DNA from: Acanthopleura granulata | Taxonomy: Eukaryota > Mollusca > Polyplacophora > Chitonida > Chitonidae | Assembly: GCA_016165875.1 (NCBI GenBank) | Contig: JABBOT010000033.1 | Coordinates: 1,035,357-1,099,356 of the forward strand | Length of the DNA: 64,000 nucleotides | Direction of reading: 5' to 3' | In this document: one piece after another, positions 53,961-64,000 of the stretch | Layout of the letters: each line of letters begins with the position of its first letter | Position numbering within the stretch: position 1 is the first letter of the stretch | The notes under the pieces: model-generated | The model's input: the letters and a program-made list of their open reading frames with translations, nothing else | Databases searched by the model: none | What the model was told of the DNA's origin: nothing | Program-made: the position numbers and the translations under genes

Positions 53961-55485
53961 ATATGCAAGCCTGTTACGTGCAAAAAAAAAAAAAAAGGAG
54001 GAAAAAATATAAGGTATTAAAACAGGCTTGTGGGGATTCCTTCTGGAGTGGATTTCAGTGCGTTATACTGCTATCTAATTTTCTCCTTTGGTAAAGAAGA
54101 AAACAAAAGGTCCGAAGCGTCCATTCATTAGATACGGGCTCAAAGTTATACCCTCTAAGTAGGTGTGCGACAAGGGCGTCAGCTGCCTCCCGCGTTATTA
54201 TATTATTTATGGGGAACAAGGCGTTGATACAGTTGCTGCTCCCCTTTGCGTGTATTTGTCTCATAAACAACCATAGAAATGATAAACCCGCTGGACAGCG
54301 GGCAGCCGCACGTGTCAGGTCAGACACAAAAATACGACAAGACCATTCTGACCGTCATACCCCCGAGGAACACCCGGTGATATTATCCCTCCCAACGTCA
54401 CCCACACCGATCTCAATGTTTTATTAATTTACGCTTCCTAATGGCGTATAGCATCTAACACTTTCACCCCTGCTTATGATGTGTTATAATATTCTGCACA
54501 AAATGGAGCACCCCACAAGTCATCTTCTCATAAATATTTAAATATAAGGCCCCTTGTAGAGGAACTCCTCGGATGTATGACTCAAAACCCTCAAGAATTT
54601 TTTTTCTCTATCAATTCCGTGTGCACGTTCGTCTGATTGGCCCTGCGCATACCCTACCCCCTCAAACCCACCCCCGACAAGCGCAGAAACAAACGCATGT
54701 GGATAATCTTCTTTTCAATAATATATTCGGAATTTCTGGAATCAAAGGGAGGATAAGATTGACGATTATCCTTATTGTTTTTAATTATTCAACATTTGGC
54801 TGTGATGAAGTTTCCATTCTGCCATTTCTCCATTAATAAATATATGATATCGCTCAATGACGACACGTGTCTGCTTCATGGTAATAAATAGTGTGTGAGA
54901 GAAAAATCTTCGTCCGTGTATAATATGACGTCAAATAAATACTAGCAACCGTCGACTAATACACAGGACCGATTCCACAAAGCAATTTTTTCTTTGGTAA
55001 AACGTTTAAAACTTATCTAAAATGAAACATTCTTGGAATTTTAAAATAAAAGCATGGCTGTGCATGTATATCACGCAGAAGCACAAGTGGACACAAAATT
55101 CAAAACCGGTAAGTGTCAAATAGCTATTATGATGTGTTCAAAGGTTCTGTTGAGTCAGAAATTGATATTTGGAATCAGTTCCTGTTCATTTCGGACATGT
55201 TCGACCCCAGTACGAAACACACTTAAACATGCCTATATATGCCACCCAAAACACCTCATATTTGTATATATATTTTTTAACATTCCTGTACTATGTTTTC
55301 GCAATTATCCCAAAGCTTCATTCCTATATGACAAAAAGAGTATCATAAAACTGAATGAAGTTAACTACATTGCAAGCATGTAAGAGGTATTTTTCTATTG
55401 TATTGCATATTTCTTAGTTTTATTTGTCACTTGTCTTGTGTTCAACAAAATTCTTGATTTCTGAGGGGAGGCCATGCAGGTTTCA
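53961..55485. other. Non-coding, no recognised gene
   Basis: An 89-110-codon ORF appears on each strand without domains. One MITE-C-like terminus at 54965. Nothing else was seen. Confidence 0.4.
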
Positions 55486-55585
55486 TGAGCGTAGCTCAGT
55501 TCCTGAGAGTATATTTCTGTATACGCCCACGGACGAGAAGATAGGATCGGCATGGGTTCGAACTCACAATCTCATGCACAGATCT
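55486..55585 (+). mobile_element. tRNA-like SINE remnant
   Basis: GAGCGTAGCTCAGTTCCTGA (A-box-like) and, 60 bases on, GCATGGGTTCGAACTCACA (B-box-like). Spacing and sequence are too decayed for a tRNA. Confidence 0.5.
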
Positions 55586-55724
55586 ATCGTTTTATTTGTG
55601 TGAAAAAGAAAAAAAAAAGAAAAAAAGAAAGAAAAAAAAAACATGAAAGAAAGACAACATGCATGCAATAAACACTGTTCGTTTCAGGTAGGTGACATGT
55701 CTAAAATTCTTATGTTTTAGTTAG

Positions 55725-55815
55725 AATAGAGGCATTTCGAGTACGAACTTTTTTGTCGCTAAAGGAAAAAAAGCTCTATATACTGTACCAAATGGCTTCA
55801 GGATCACCTATTTTT
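55725..55815. repeat. Dispersed repeat, copy 2
   Basis: GCATTTCGAGTACGAACTTT, TTTGTCGCTAAAGGAAAAAA and GGATCACCTAT match 49455-49575. Confidence 0.5.
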
Positions 55816-56167
55816 TAAAAACTTGTTCATTATAAAAAGAAAATAACGGATACAGATATTTCAGTTCTTAAACGGGCTTCATGGACAACATCCATATTGA
55901 TGGACGTCGGCGATGATCTACATACAAACGTTGTTGTTGTTTTGCCTCTCCTTGCTGGGGAAGGTTTTCTTCTTGCTCCTGATTATAGGGTACGTAGGCT
56001 TAATTAGTTAGTCAGCTGACAAAATTGTGTCACATGTGAAGTTCTCTAAAACAAGGGCCACTCAGCCCGTAAGTGCTTTTTTCCCAGCCCACAGATTCCA
56101 CGTTAAAATGTAATTTCTAATACTTAAGCCGGGAAGAATGAAAACAGATCTGAAATCTGGATTTACA

Positions 56168-56335
56168 GCAAAAAAAAAAAAAAAAACAAACAAAAAAGGA
56201 AAATAACACAAAATTTAAGAGAAAAAAAGAAGAAAAGAAAAAAAAAACAAAACAAACAAACAAAAAAGGAAAATAACACAAATTTAAGAGAAAAAAAAAA
56301 GAAAAGAAAAAAAAATAATAAAAAAAGAAGAAGAA
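56168..56335. repeat. A-rich tandem duplication
   Basis: AAAAGGAAAATAACACAAAT and TTTAAGAGAAAAAAAG occur twice ~65 bp apart within poly(A)-rich sequence. Confidence 0.8.
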
Positions 56336-56949
56336 AGCTTCTGGCGTCAGCTGCATGTGTAAAATGTACATATGGTGCATGCATGCGTTGTCATATAAGC
56401 AGGCCTATGATTGCAAATACCAGTGCATACAGATATCTCCACTCGTAATCTTAGTAATATATATGTGCCAATTTTCAGAGCATCAAACATGTTAATTGCA
56501 AAATTTTGAAATTCTAATCTCGTAATCGCTTATTTTTTGCCTCTCTCATTCTTTGTCCGACATGCATGTTGTTGGCGCCAGGTTGTCTGGTGGAGGCTCT
56601 CCGCCTTTTGTCTCTAGTTAGCCACAATCTTATGTCTTTATCGACTCGGCTAATCCAGGCGTGAAACTCAATTGCTACACTTAAAAACACATGTATTTTA
56701 CAGGACGCGTTCATGCGGACTCCTAAATATAAATATACAAGATTGTATACAAATGTCTTACAAATTGTAACACAGTCCAGTGCTTATTTTGTCACGCATG
56801 TAGAGAACCAGGCTGACATATTACACGTTGAACAATTTGTTTTAAACTTAAGGCACGATACGGTCAGTCGGTATATAGGAGTACACGTATAGGTCTGTAT
56901 TCATCTTATATGTACTCCAACTGGAGTGGCTGTATTTTGTTTGTGTCTT
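56336..56949. other. Non-coding, no recognised gene
   Basis: Nothing supportable was seen. Confidence 0.4.
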
Positions 56950-57200
56950 CTGAAATTGGGGCAGAAAAGTCCCATTTTGTCCGAAATCGAAGTATAAAAG
57001 ATCCATGCTCTTCTTCTGAAACTGAGGTAGAAAAGGTCAATTTCTTCTAAACTGGAGGTAGATAAGGTCCACTTCATCTGAAATTGAGGTTGAAAAGGTG
57101 CACTTACTCAAAAATTGTGCTAAAAAAGGTCCACTTACTCTGAAACTAAGACAGCAAAGGTCGAGTTTCTCTGAAACTGTGGTATACAAAAGGTATTTGT
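56950..57200. repeat. Degenerate ~35-bp tandem repeat, ~7 units
   Basis: TCTGAAATTGAGGTTGAAAA, GGTGCACTTACT and related units recur. All are diverged, suggesting an old array. Confidence 0.7.
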
Positions 57201-58819
57201 TTGGTGGGATACTTGATAAAAATAGGCTTTTCTTTATTTGTATCTTTAAAATCTCTGGATATTACTTCTTGTCCCTATTATTTGTAGTATTATGTATGTG
57301 TTTACTTTTGTTCAGGTATATACTTCATCAGATGCATTTATTCATTTTTCTTTTATTATAAAACACATAAATAAACTTCACTAAGCTGGGCTTCGAAGCA
57401 ATAAATGAAAATGAAAATAATAATAATAAAAAAGAAACATACATTTATACCTGTTAAGTTTAATTTTATTTAACTCGTAAATTGTCGTTCAACACTATAT
57501 AAACTTAAGAATAGTCCATTCGTGTTAGTTTTATGAGTGAAGGAAATACTCTTACTTACTTTGTGTCTTAACACGTCCAGGTTCTTAGTCTTTTCAATGA
57601 AGATGGCACATGCTAAATTATCTCGCCTTGTTTAATTAACATAACCATATTTATAGTGCATGGAATGCTTACGTGTCACATATCACTGGCGCTATAGTAC
57701 AGATCTGTATATACATGCATATTATTTACTTCATTTAATTGACTGTTGTTTAATGCCATATATATACTCAAGATGATTTTTTTGGCTCATAATGGGCGAG
57801 TTAGTTCGCTGGATCTAGGAAGGATATATTATTTATACTATATTTTGCTTGACTCTACCCTAAGACACCGAGTGCAGGTTGACCTAAATTCCTAATAAAT
57901 GTACTGTAAGTCTCGCACCGTTACAAATGTTTGCCAACTATTTGTCCGGGCACATTCTGTGCCAGGGCATGTTATTCTGCGTAGACTGATAAAGTTATTC
58001 CCCTTCTTGAAGCCCTGATTTTGGCCAACTTCACTTAAATGAACAGTTTTATCTCCCAAATTAACTACAAACAGTACACAAGTCGCATCTGAGAGTGGGT
58101 CATTAATGTTGAAAATTAAAATATAGGGTACCATAGAATGTCATGACAAGTTTTTGAATTAAATTCATGACGCGTCAAAGAGTACAAAGCATATCGCGGC
58201 CTTGCGTCTCAGATGTGTACAAGATTTTGCGTGTTAACTGTCGCATTTAGTCATCGGACCACACAATGGGCCAATAGTCCTTCAGATCGACTCATAAATC
58301 AGGTCCGCGTTTTTGATTGTACCCTTCTTTGAAAAAAAACTTCAAGTCACGAAAGCTTTACAGCCAGCTGACGACTCATCCAAAATGGCGGATGCAATTA
58401 AATTAAGCTTTAATTAGCCATTGGATTACCACTCCATAACAGATGCTTAGAAGAAATTTCCCCGTCAAGTTTTTATTCTCCCTATCTGTCTCTCTCTCTG
58501 ATAGACCATGTCCGTTTTTTTACGACCACTTAACGAAATCCTCGTCTTGGGAGCCGAAGACAAAATCGGCTAAGTCCGTAGCACGTGATGCCATGGCAAC
58601 AGAAATCCTGATGAAATCACGAGCTATTAAAACGTCCCGGCGTCTCTGGTTTATGACTGATCCAGGAGCCCGTGAAGGAAGAAAAAAAAATTAACTGCAA
58701 GGAAATTTGAAAACGATTTTTCGATGAATGTAACAACTGAAGACGGCGCTGCGCAGTGCCACTGGTTTACTGGTTTTGTGGCCATCTCACTCTTCAAACG
58801 AAAGTCGGGATGAGTCTTG
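57201..58819. other. Gene-poor flank with one start-site-like motif
   Basis: At 58380-58398 CCAAAATGGCGGATGCAA is a close match to the YY1-type start-site motif and starts a ten-codon frame. The 58.2-58.8 kb stretch is less AT-rich than its flanks. No exon followed it convincingly. Confidence 0.3.
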
Positions 58820-58820
58820 T

Positions 58821-58821
<1 letters not shown>

Positions 58822-58856
<35 letters not shown>
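58822..58856. repeat. Poly(A) run of 35
   Basis: Uninterrupted A tract. No retroposed gene was recognised upstream. Confidence 0.95.
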
Positions 58857-58858
<2 letters not shown>

Positions 58859-59619
58859 ACGGGAAGGAAAAAAAAGCAACAACAAGAGATCGCGTTCATT
58901 ACACACGAGGTTTACGATGTCAGCCGAAATGACTGCGGACTGCGGACCGACAGTCCCAAGCATTTTAACGTCTTTCCGGACTGGTGGCTAAGCCTCAGGA
59001 AGTGCGAAAGCCATACAGTACAGCCCAACGAGACCGCCAACAAAGGTCGACTCTAAGTCAACCTCATAAACCATCCGCTCAAATCCGGTCGTAAAATGGT
59101 CATCGCCAGGCAGGGGTCGCCTGACGACCCCCGAATGGCCCAGTGAATACAGGGGCCGTCTGAAAGTTACGAAAAACCACTTTCTATTTCTTCCCTTTCA
59201 CGCACGCAAAAAAGAAAAGCTACTTAAAACACGTTTGTAAAAGCCTATTTTATCAGGAAAGCTTGTTCTTTTGACTTTCTTCCAGGGAGATGTGTATATT
59301 TACATAAATTTTCTTTTTGGTTTTATTTCCTTTTTCTTCCTCCACAGTATCAAAACTGCATGGATGGAACTCGATACCCATATCCCTTGATATTTTTATT
59401 GATTGATTGATATGACTAAGAAGCGATCGATCGACAAGCTTCGGAATGGACTCCGGTAGTCTCGTGCAAACCTGTTCCAGTTAACTCGATCTTTACTGGG
59501 ACAGTTGTTTATTTTACTCGAAGTATTCTTATAATTATTATACCACGCTCTCTGGACACACAGCAGTGTCCTTATTTTACCACCAATGTGATTTGATTGT
59601 CTTGTATTTATTTTATTTT
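58857..59619. other. Non-coding, no recognised gene
   Basis: Nothing supportable; the first 250 bp are CpG-richer. Confidence 0.4.
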
Positions 59620-59875
59620 GTATCGTATTTTGCACTGCATTCCTTTGCATTACATTGCATTAAATTGTATTTCATTGCCTTGGGTTGCAATGCATTGCTT
59701 TGTGTCGTATTATTATTGTAATATAACACTGTGCATTATTGCATTGTAAATGTATTATTGCGTTACATTGTGTATTGTATTGCATGTACATGTATTATTA
59801 CGTTACATTGTGTATTATATTGCTTTGTGCATGTATTATTACGTTACATTGTGTATTACATCGCATTGCATCATA
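59620..59875. repeat. TTGCATTACA-type degenerate repeat
   Basis: Short units (CATTGCATTA, CATTGTATT) grade into three longer units of ~42 bp built on TGTATTATTACGTTACATTG, TGTATTATATTGC. Confidence 0.8.
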
Positions 59876-60397
59876 CATATATAAGGTGCACTTTCACATA
59901 TACACACATTATTTTTGGTTCTTCCATCTTCATTGAAATAATATTCACTTATATTTAAACTGTTATTTAAACTACTTTTTAGTAGATACTGGTTTTATTG
60001 CACTTTTATTACCAGTGTATATCAGTTTTATTATCATCGGTATATATCATTGTATACATATGCTGTCAGCATATGTCGACTTACGGTTGTTTTAACCCAA
60101 TGTTTCGGTAGGCAATACTTGGGCCCCTTATGTTTTTCCTGAAATAACTTTTTATGCACACAAGAGAAAGTTAAAATAGAACCGTACATAAAACTAGACT
60201 AAAATTTGGATTTATCACTTGTAAAAAGAAAGTCTTAAATTCTATTCTTCCAACGGTGTATCGTTTGACACAGTCTTATCATGCACCTGCTTTTACATGT
60301 TTAGGCTTCGATCAGTTGGGTTTCATGGGCACGTTGACAATCTATAACTGGCGCTTGCCCTGACCCTTCAAACTAATTTATATGTATATGTCAGGTA
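59876..60397. other. Non-coding, no recognised element
   Basis: Nothing supportable was seen. Confidence 0.4.
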
Positions 60398-60555
60398 TCC
60401 TCAAACATCTTCCGTTAAATCCGTTATTTGAGGGATGGCGGATTATCTTTTCGTATCAGATATTTCCGTTCCGGTTAAAGTAATCAGGAACGGATTGATA
60501 CATTATGTGAACAGAAACAGAATCTGTCATCCCCTAAACGGAAGGATTTAAAGTT
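60398..60555. mobile_element. MITE-A copy 4, best for defining termini
   Basis: The left end AAATCCGTTATTTGAGGGAT and the complement of the right end, AAATCCTTCCGTTTAGGGGA, are inverted repeats extending ~28 bp. Interior CAGGAACGGATTGATACATT is shared with other copies. 158 bp, no ORF. Confidence 0.75.
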
Positions 60556-60634
60556 TTGTACACGGGGAAAGTGAACTCGGGGAAAGTGAACTTTCAGTCT
60601 ATTTATATTTATATTTTTATGTTTATGGTGCACC

Positions 60635-60690
60635 TCGCAAGCGAGAGGCGCCAGGTTCAATCCCTGGTCAGGGCATTACAAGTCTAAGAC
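60635..60690 (+). mobile_element. tRNA-like 3' half, SINE remnant
   Basis: CACCTCGCAAGCGAGAGGCG then CCAGGTTCAATCCCTGGTCA: a strong B-box with T-arm pairing (CCAGG/CCTGG). No A-box half is visible. Confidence 0.5.
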
Positions 60691-61096
60691 AAAATTGGTA
60701 ACTTTGCATGCCACTTCCTCCTTCTCTATTTAACGAATTTATCCCACGGAAGACCCGAAAAACTACACTGAAAATTTGTTTCTTGAAAAGAAACTTCAAC
60801 AGTAATTTCTAGTCGCGTCGATGAGCTTTGAATTATACCAAGCAATGATCTGGGATTATGGCATCATAACGTTATTAACATTGCTCATTCAATATTCCTT
60901 TGTAACGTTGGTGTCACTGTTGTGTCACACTGTTACGTCATGGCGTTCTCCCTACTGCTGTGTCATCAGACGCATATAGCATCTGCTGCAGGGTATAGAG
61001 TTATACCTGTCTACCACGTGGCCATTACTTTCCAATCAAAAGTAGAGGATTTTATCCGGTGCGGGAGAAATTGTGCCTCATGTTTTTCGCTTCACG

Positions 61097-61445
61097 ATCG
61101 CCTCGGTGGTGTAGTCGTTAGAGCGTCCGCCTCGAGGTCGGGAGATCCAGGTTCAATGTTGGATCGTGTCATACAAAAGACTTTAAAAATGGTACTTGTT
61201 GCTGCTTCGCTTGGCGCTCAGCATTGAGTGGTTAGAGCAAGGAAACAGGACTGGTCGGCCCGTTGTAAGTATAATGTGGGTGGGTAGGGTGTCGTGTTTG
61301 GTGTCTTCGGCATGACGGTCCAGTGGCGACAGCACGTTGGCGGCATGAACTCGCCCTGCCGCAAGAAGACACGCTATATGCACACAGCAGAAGGACTCCT
61401 CGGTGCCATACGAATGAAACATTGTTAAGTGCGACGTTAAACCCA
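61097..61445 (+). mobile_element. SINE-2 copy, long tRNA-derived element
   Basis: The head GCCTCGGTGGTGTAGTCGTT, AGAGCGTCC carries an A-box (TGGTGTAGTCG fits TRGYNNANNNG). GATCCAGGTTCAATG is a weak B-box. The body AATGTGGGTGGGTAGGGTGT, GGTGTCTTCGGCATGACGG and the end TTAAGTGCGACGTTAAACCC followed by (CACTGACT)-type repeats resemble other molluscan SINE tails. A different family from SINE-1. Confidence 0.75.
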
Positions 61446-62168
61446 AGCACTCACTGACTCACTCACTCTTCGCTTCACAATTAAAAATAATAATGGTTTG
61501 GCAACTTAAATGTCAGTGATAAATATTTTTGAGTGTACCTAATCCTATACCTATATATATACACGACGAAATGCTCGATCACGCAATATTCCATGTGCCA
61601 ATGCTGATGAACGCGAACAGAAAACTTGCGACAACAGAAAACACTCTTGTGCTCATGGTATGGAAGCCAGAACAAAGATTAAGCTAGCCACGTACTGGAC
61701 ACAGTGAATGTGATTTAATCTATTTTCCTCTCTCTTTCTCGTATACAGAATTTGCATTAGAGGTAAAATATGGCACATTATCACTGACGTTGGCGGAATG
61801 AAATTAGATAGCCTAAATTTGTTGTTATGGGAAAAACAAAAAAATCACACATGTCTGTTACTTTTGTTTTCGTTGACAACGCCCTTACTTGTTCCCTATA
61901 TATATATATATATGTGTATGTGTGTAGCCAATGCTAATTACGTTGGCTGTATTTGTGTTTGAGCTGTGGCTTTGGTATTTGTTCTTCCATGACACACCAT
62001 TGAGTTCATCCCAAGATTCAACTATATGTGTATGTCTTATACAACATTGTCTGATTATAATTGTGATCAAGATTTTGTTGTGTACGATAACAGTATGTAT
62101 GTATATGTAGTGAGCCCTCCCTTCTATCAGTTGCCTGCCGTCATGTGGCCGGACGAGGCTCCCAATCT
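61446..62168. other. Non-coding, no recognised gene
   Basis: Contains (TA)n at 61897-61912. Confidence 0.4.
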
Positions 62169-62807
62169 TCATGCTACTGGACAGTGGTCACTTGCATCTC
62201 TGTCCGTGCTCTGGTCATCCCGACCCCCCGAGCTGTTGTCTTTATTTACGACCTTTCCCAACAGCCCGCTTAGCTCGCTGGTCTCGGCAGCCGGGCAGTA
62301 AATGACTAATTTATGGTTATGGTCTGTCCAGTGCGGACCCGAACGAAAGCTAATGACCCTGTTTGAAAGATGAGAATTGGTCGCACGGAGACGGTCCGCA
62401 AGTTTTATGACCGTGGTTTGGGTCGTAAAGAGAGAGGACATAAAACTTCGGTCCCTCTGTGGGTTATCTATACCGCATGCACTGACCACTAGCTGCCGAG
62501 TTAACACGGGGCATGATTTCGGCCGCCCCCTCCCCTCTCCCTTATCCCTACCCCACCAAACAGGAGATAGGGCAAGAGGATAGTTTAGATTACACCAGAA
62601 GTAGTTACCGACAACGGTTCCAATTAATACGCGTACACTAGGGTTACACATTACGCCGATTGTATCACGGGCAGCCATGTGGCCTGCAGAGTTAGCCCAC
62701 ACTGTCGGCACGCTGTGAAGCCAGTTTCCCGCGGGGTGTAAAGGACTTTCTATCTCGGTGCAGGGGGTAGGAGCGTTATGATTATACGGAGTTTTATTAT
62801 CCAGCAT
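62169..62807 (-). CDS. Long unexplained ORF, 212 codons (doubtful)
   Basis: Apart from the minus frame through the 57-bp repeat, this is the longest open frame in the window. It begins MLDNKTPYNHNAP and ends DHCPVA. I recognise no domain, signal peptide or repeat. The region is CpG-richer, which lowers stop frequency, and the plus strand also has frames of 91 and 68 codons here. It could be a chance ORF over a regulatory patch or a lineage-specific gene. Confidence 0.15.
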   Translation of the reverse strand: MLDNKTPYNHNAPTPCTEIESPLHPAGNWLHSVPTVWANSAGHMAARDTIGVMCNPSVRVLIGTVVGNYFWCNLNYPLALSPVWWGRDKGEGRGRPKSCPVLTRQLVVSACGIDNPQRDRSFMSSLFTTQTTVIKLADRLRATNSHLSNRVISFRSGPHWTDHNHKLVIYCPAAETSELSGLLGKVVNKDNSSGGRDDQSTDRDASDHCPVA

Positions 62808-63033
62808 TTAGGCCTTTTGATGTGGTTGCTAGCGTGTTATTATGGTAGTTTGGAAACTCTTTGATCCTTTGTGATTTTGTGTCCGTTACATTTCAGTAAT
62901 TGTTCGCTTCCTCGAGTTAAACGTCGCTTTCAACATTATAGACTTGAGTCACACAGAGAGATTTCAGAATATTATCTTAATTACAGCATATGGTGCCGCA
63001 TGCCGATGTACATATGCAGTAATACAGGCCTTG

Positions 63034-63035
<2 letters not shown>

Positions 63036-63068
<33 letters not shown>
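63036..63068. repeat. (TA)n microsatellite
   Basis: About 15 TA units. Confidence 0.95.
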
Positions 63069-63071
<3 letters not shown>

Positions 63072-63179
63072 GCAGTGTATAAAAAGACTGTTTTTTATTG
63101 TATTTTTCGACGGATAAAAGTTCTGTAGAGACTGGAACAAACGTTGATGAACAAAAATTGCTGTACTAATGTAAGTGTC

Positions 63180-63387
63180 CTAAATGACCGAAAATTTCGT
63201 GCATAAATCAGTTACTCATTTTTCCTGATTCTGAGAGTCCTGATTTTAGAAAATCTTTTGTGGTTTGTTTGGAAAGTGAGGTTTCCCGGAAAACCGTAAG
63301 TTTCAGGACCCAAAACAGTATTTGATAACATTTTTTTTTTGTTATCGAAAAATGACCTTTTATAGACGAAATTTTAAGTCTCTTACA
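63180..63387. mobile_element. MITE-B copy 3
   Basis: CCTAAATGACCGAAAATTTC at the left and GACGAAATTTTAAGTCTCTT at the right are inverted. The interior shares CCTGATTCTGAGAGTCCTGA, TTTTAGAAAATC and AATGACCTTTTATAGACG-type blocks with copy 2. 208 bp. Confidence 0.7.
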
Positions 63388-64000
63388 GTACCTGCTTTGG
63401 AATTACGGAACTGACATGTCATCCATTTAGGTACACTGCTTTGGGCACAACTTTACGTGACGCTGGTATGTACTCCATACTGGTGTTCGTAAACTTACAG
63501 CGCTTCGGCTGAAAGAAACGTAAGGCGACGCTGTACAATTTATATATAGTTCAACGCCCCTTTACGCGCCAGCACTGTAAATTTACGGCTAGAAAATAGC
63601 TGTTTATCTTCAGAAAAATACGCCGTAACGCAAACTTCAAGTAAATTTTACTATAAAAAATGGCCCATATTTTTTTATTAGAGTATGTCTAAACATGTCA
63701 ATATATATAGACATTTTTGGGGAAAAATTTTATTTTAGAAATTATCTTGGTACTAAGACAAGTTAGCATGTCACGAGAAGACATTTTCTTGATCGATTAA
63801 ACCAAAATATATGAAGTTTATTTATTTCGTTTGAAAACTCTTCAGTAAATGGCGGTAAACAACAAATAATAAACAAATCAAATACATAAATGCTCTGACT
63901 GTTCTCCATAACACTGTCAGCGAACTCGAAAATTTGTCCCTGATATGCAACGTCGGTCAAGTGTTTGACAAAATATCGTTAAATGACAGGCATCAAGCAA
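63388..64000. other. Non-coding at right edge
   Basis: No gene or element was recognised. Confidence 0.4.

Noticed and set aside
58776..59056. Lysine-run ORFs
   Set aside because: Translation of the 35-base poly(A) tract.

Overview
This window is eukaryotic genomic DNA from a lophotrochozoan, most likely a mollusc. The evidence is intron-split genes with consensus splice sites, AT-rich non-coding sequence, at least nine copies of a tRNA-derived SINE of the type common in molluscan genomes, and many long minisatellites. There is no prokaryotic gene organisation. No species can be named from the sequence alone.

The one gene that can be assembled end to end lies on the minus strand between 46267 and 22753. 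It is a p75 neurotrophin receptor homologue (NGFR/TNFRSF16-like): five coding exons, 380 residues, with a signal peptide, four six-cysteine TNFR repeats, a membrane segment with the vertebrate-like P-x-Y-C and AxxxG signature, a short juxtamembrane region and a death domain. Reading frames join exactly across all four introns (phases 0, 1, 1, 1). One intron has a GC-AG boundary. Introns 1 (11.7 kb) and 2 (8.4 kb) are full of repeats, and intron 4 carries a 56-bp satellite.

Two other pieces of gene are supported, both on the minus strand. One is an I-set immunoglobulin exon at 621-313, from a larger gene of the titin/MLCK/obscurin or cell-adhesion type that runs off the left edge. The other is a probable terminal exon at 12422-12234, of unrecognised identity. 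Whether these two belong to one gene is not shown.

The rest is repeats. The left 25 kb is dominated by tandem arrays: 42 bp x 7, 49 bp x ~54 with an ~840-bp higher-order period, 40 bp x ~20, a 30/57-bp composite, and 56 bp x ~15 with a 7-unit higher-order period. Interspersed elements include SINE-1 (9 copies), SINE-2 (2 copies), three families of short inverted-repeat elements (called MITE-A, -B and -C here), a possible LTR fragment, and several tRNA-like fragments. From 46.8 kb to 64 kb, upstream of the receptor, I see no convincing coding exon; this looks like a gene-poor flank with some CpG-richer, repeat-free patches that could be regulatory.

The most useful observations are the complete invertebrate p75NTR gene model, the MITE-B family whose terminus appears to have seeded a satellite, the MITE-A family, and the higher-order structure of the two long satellites.
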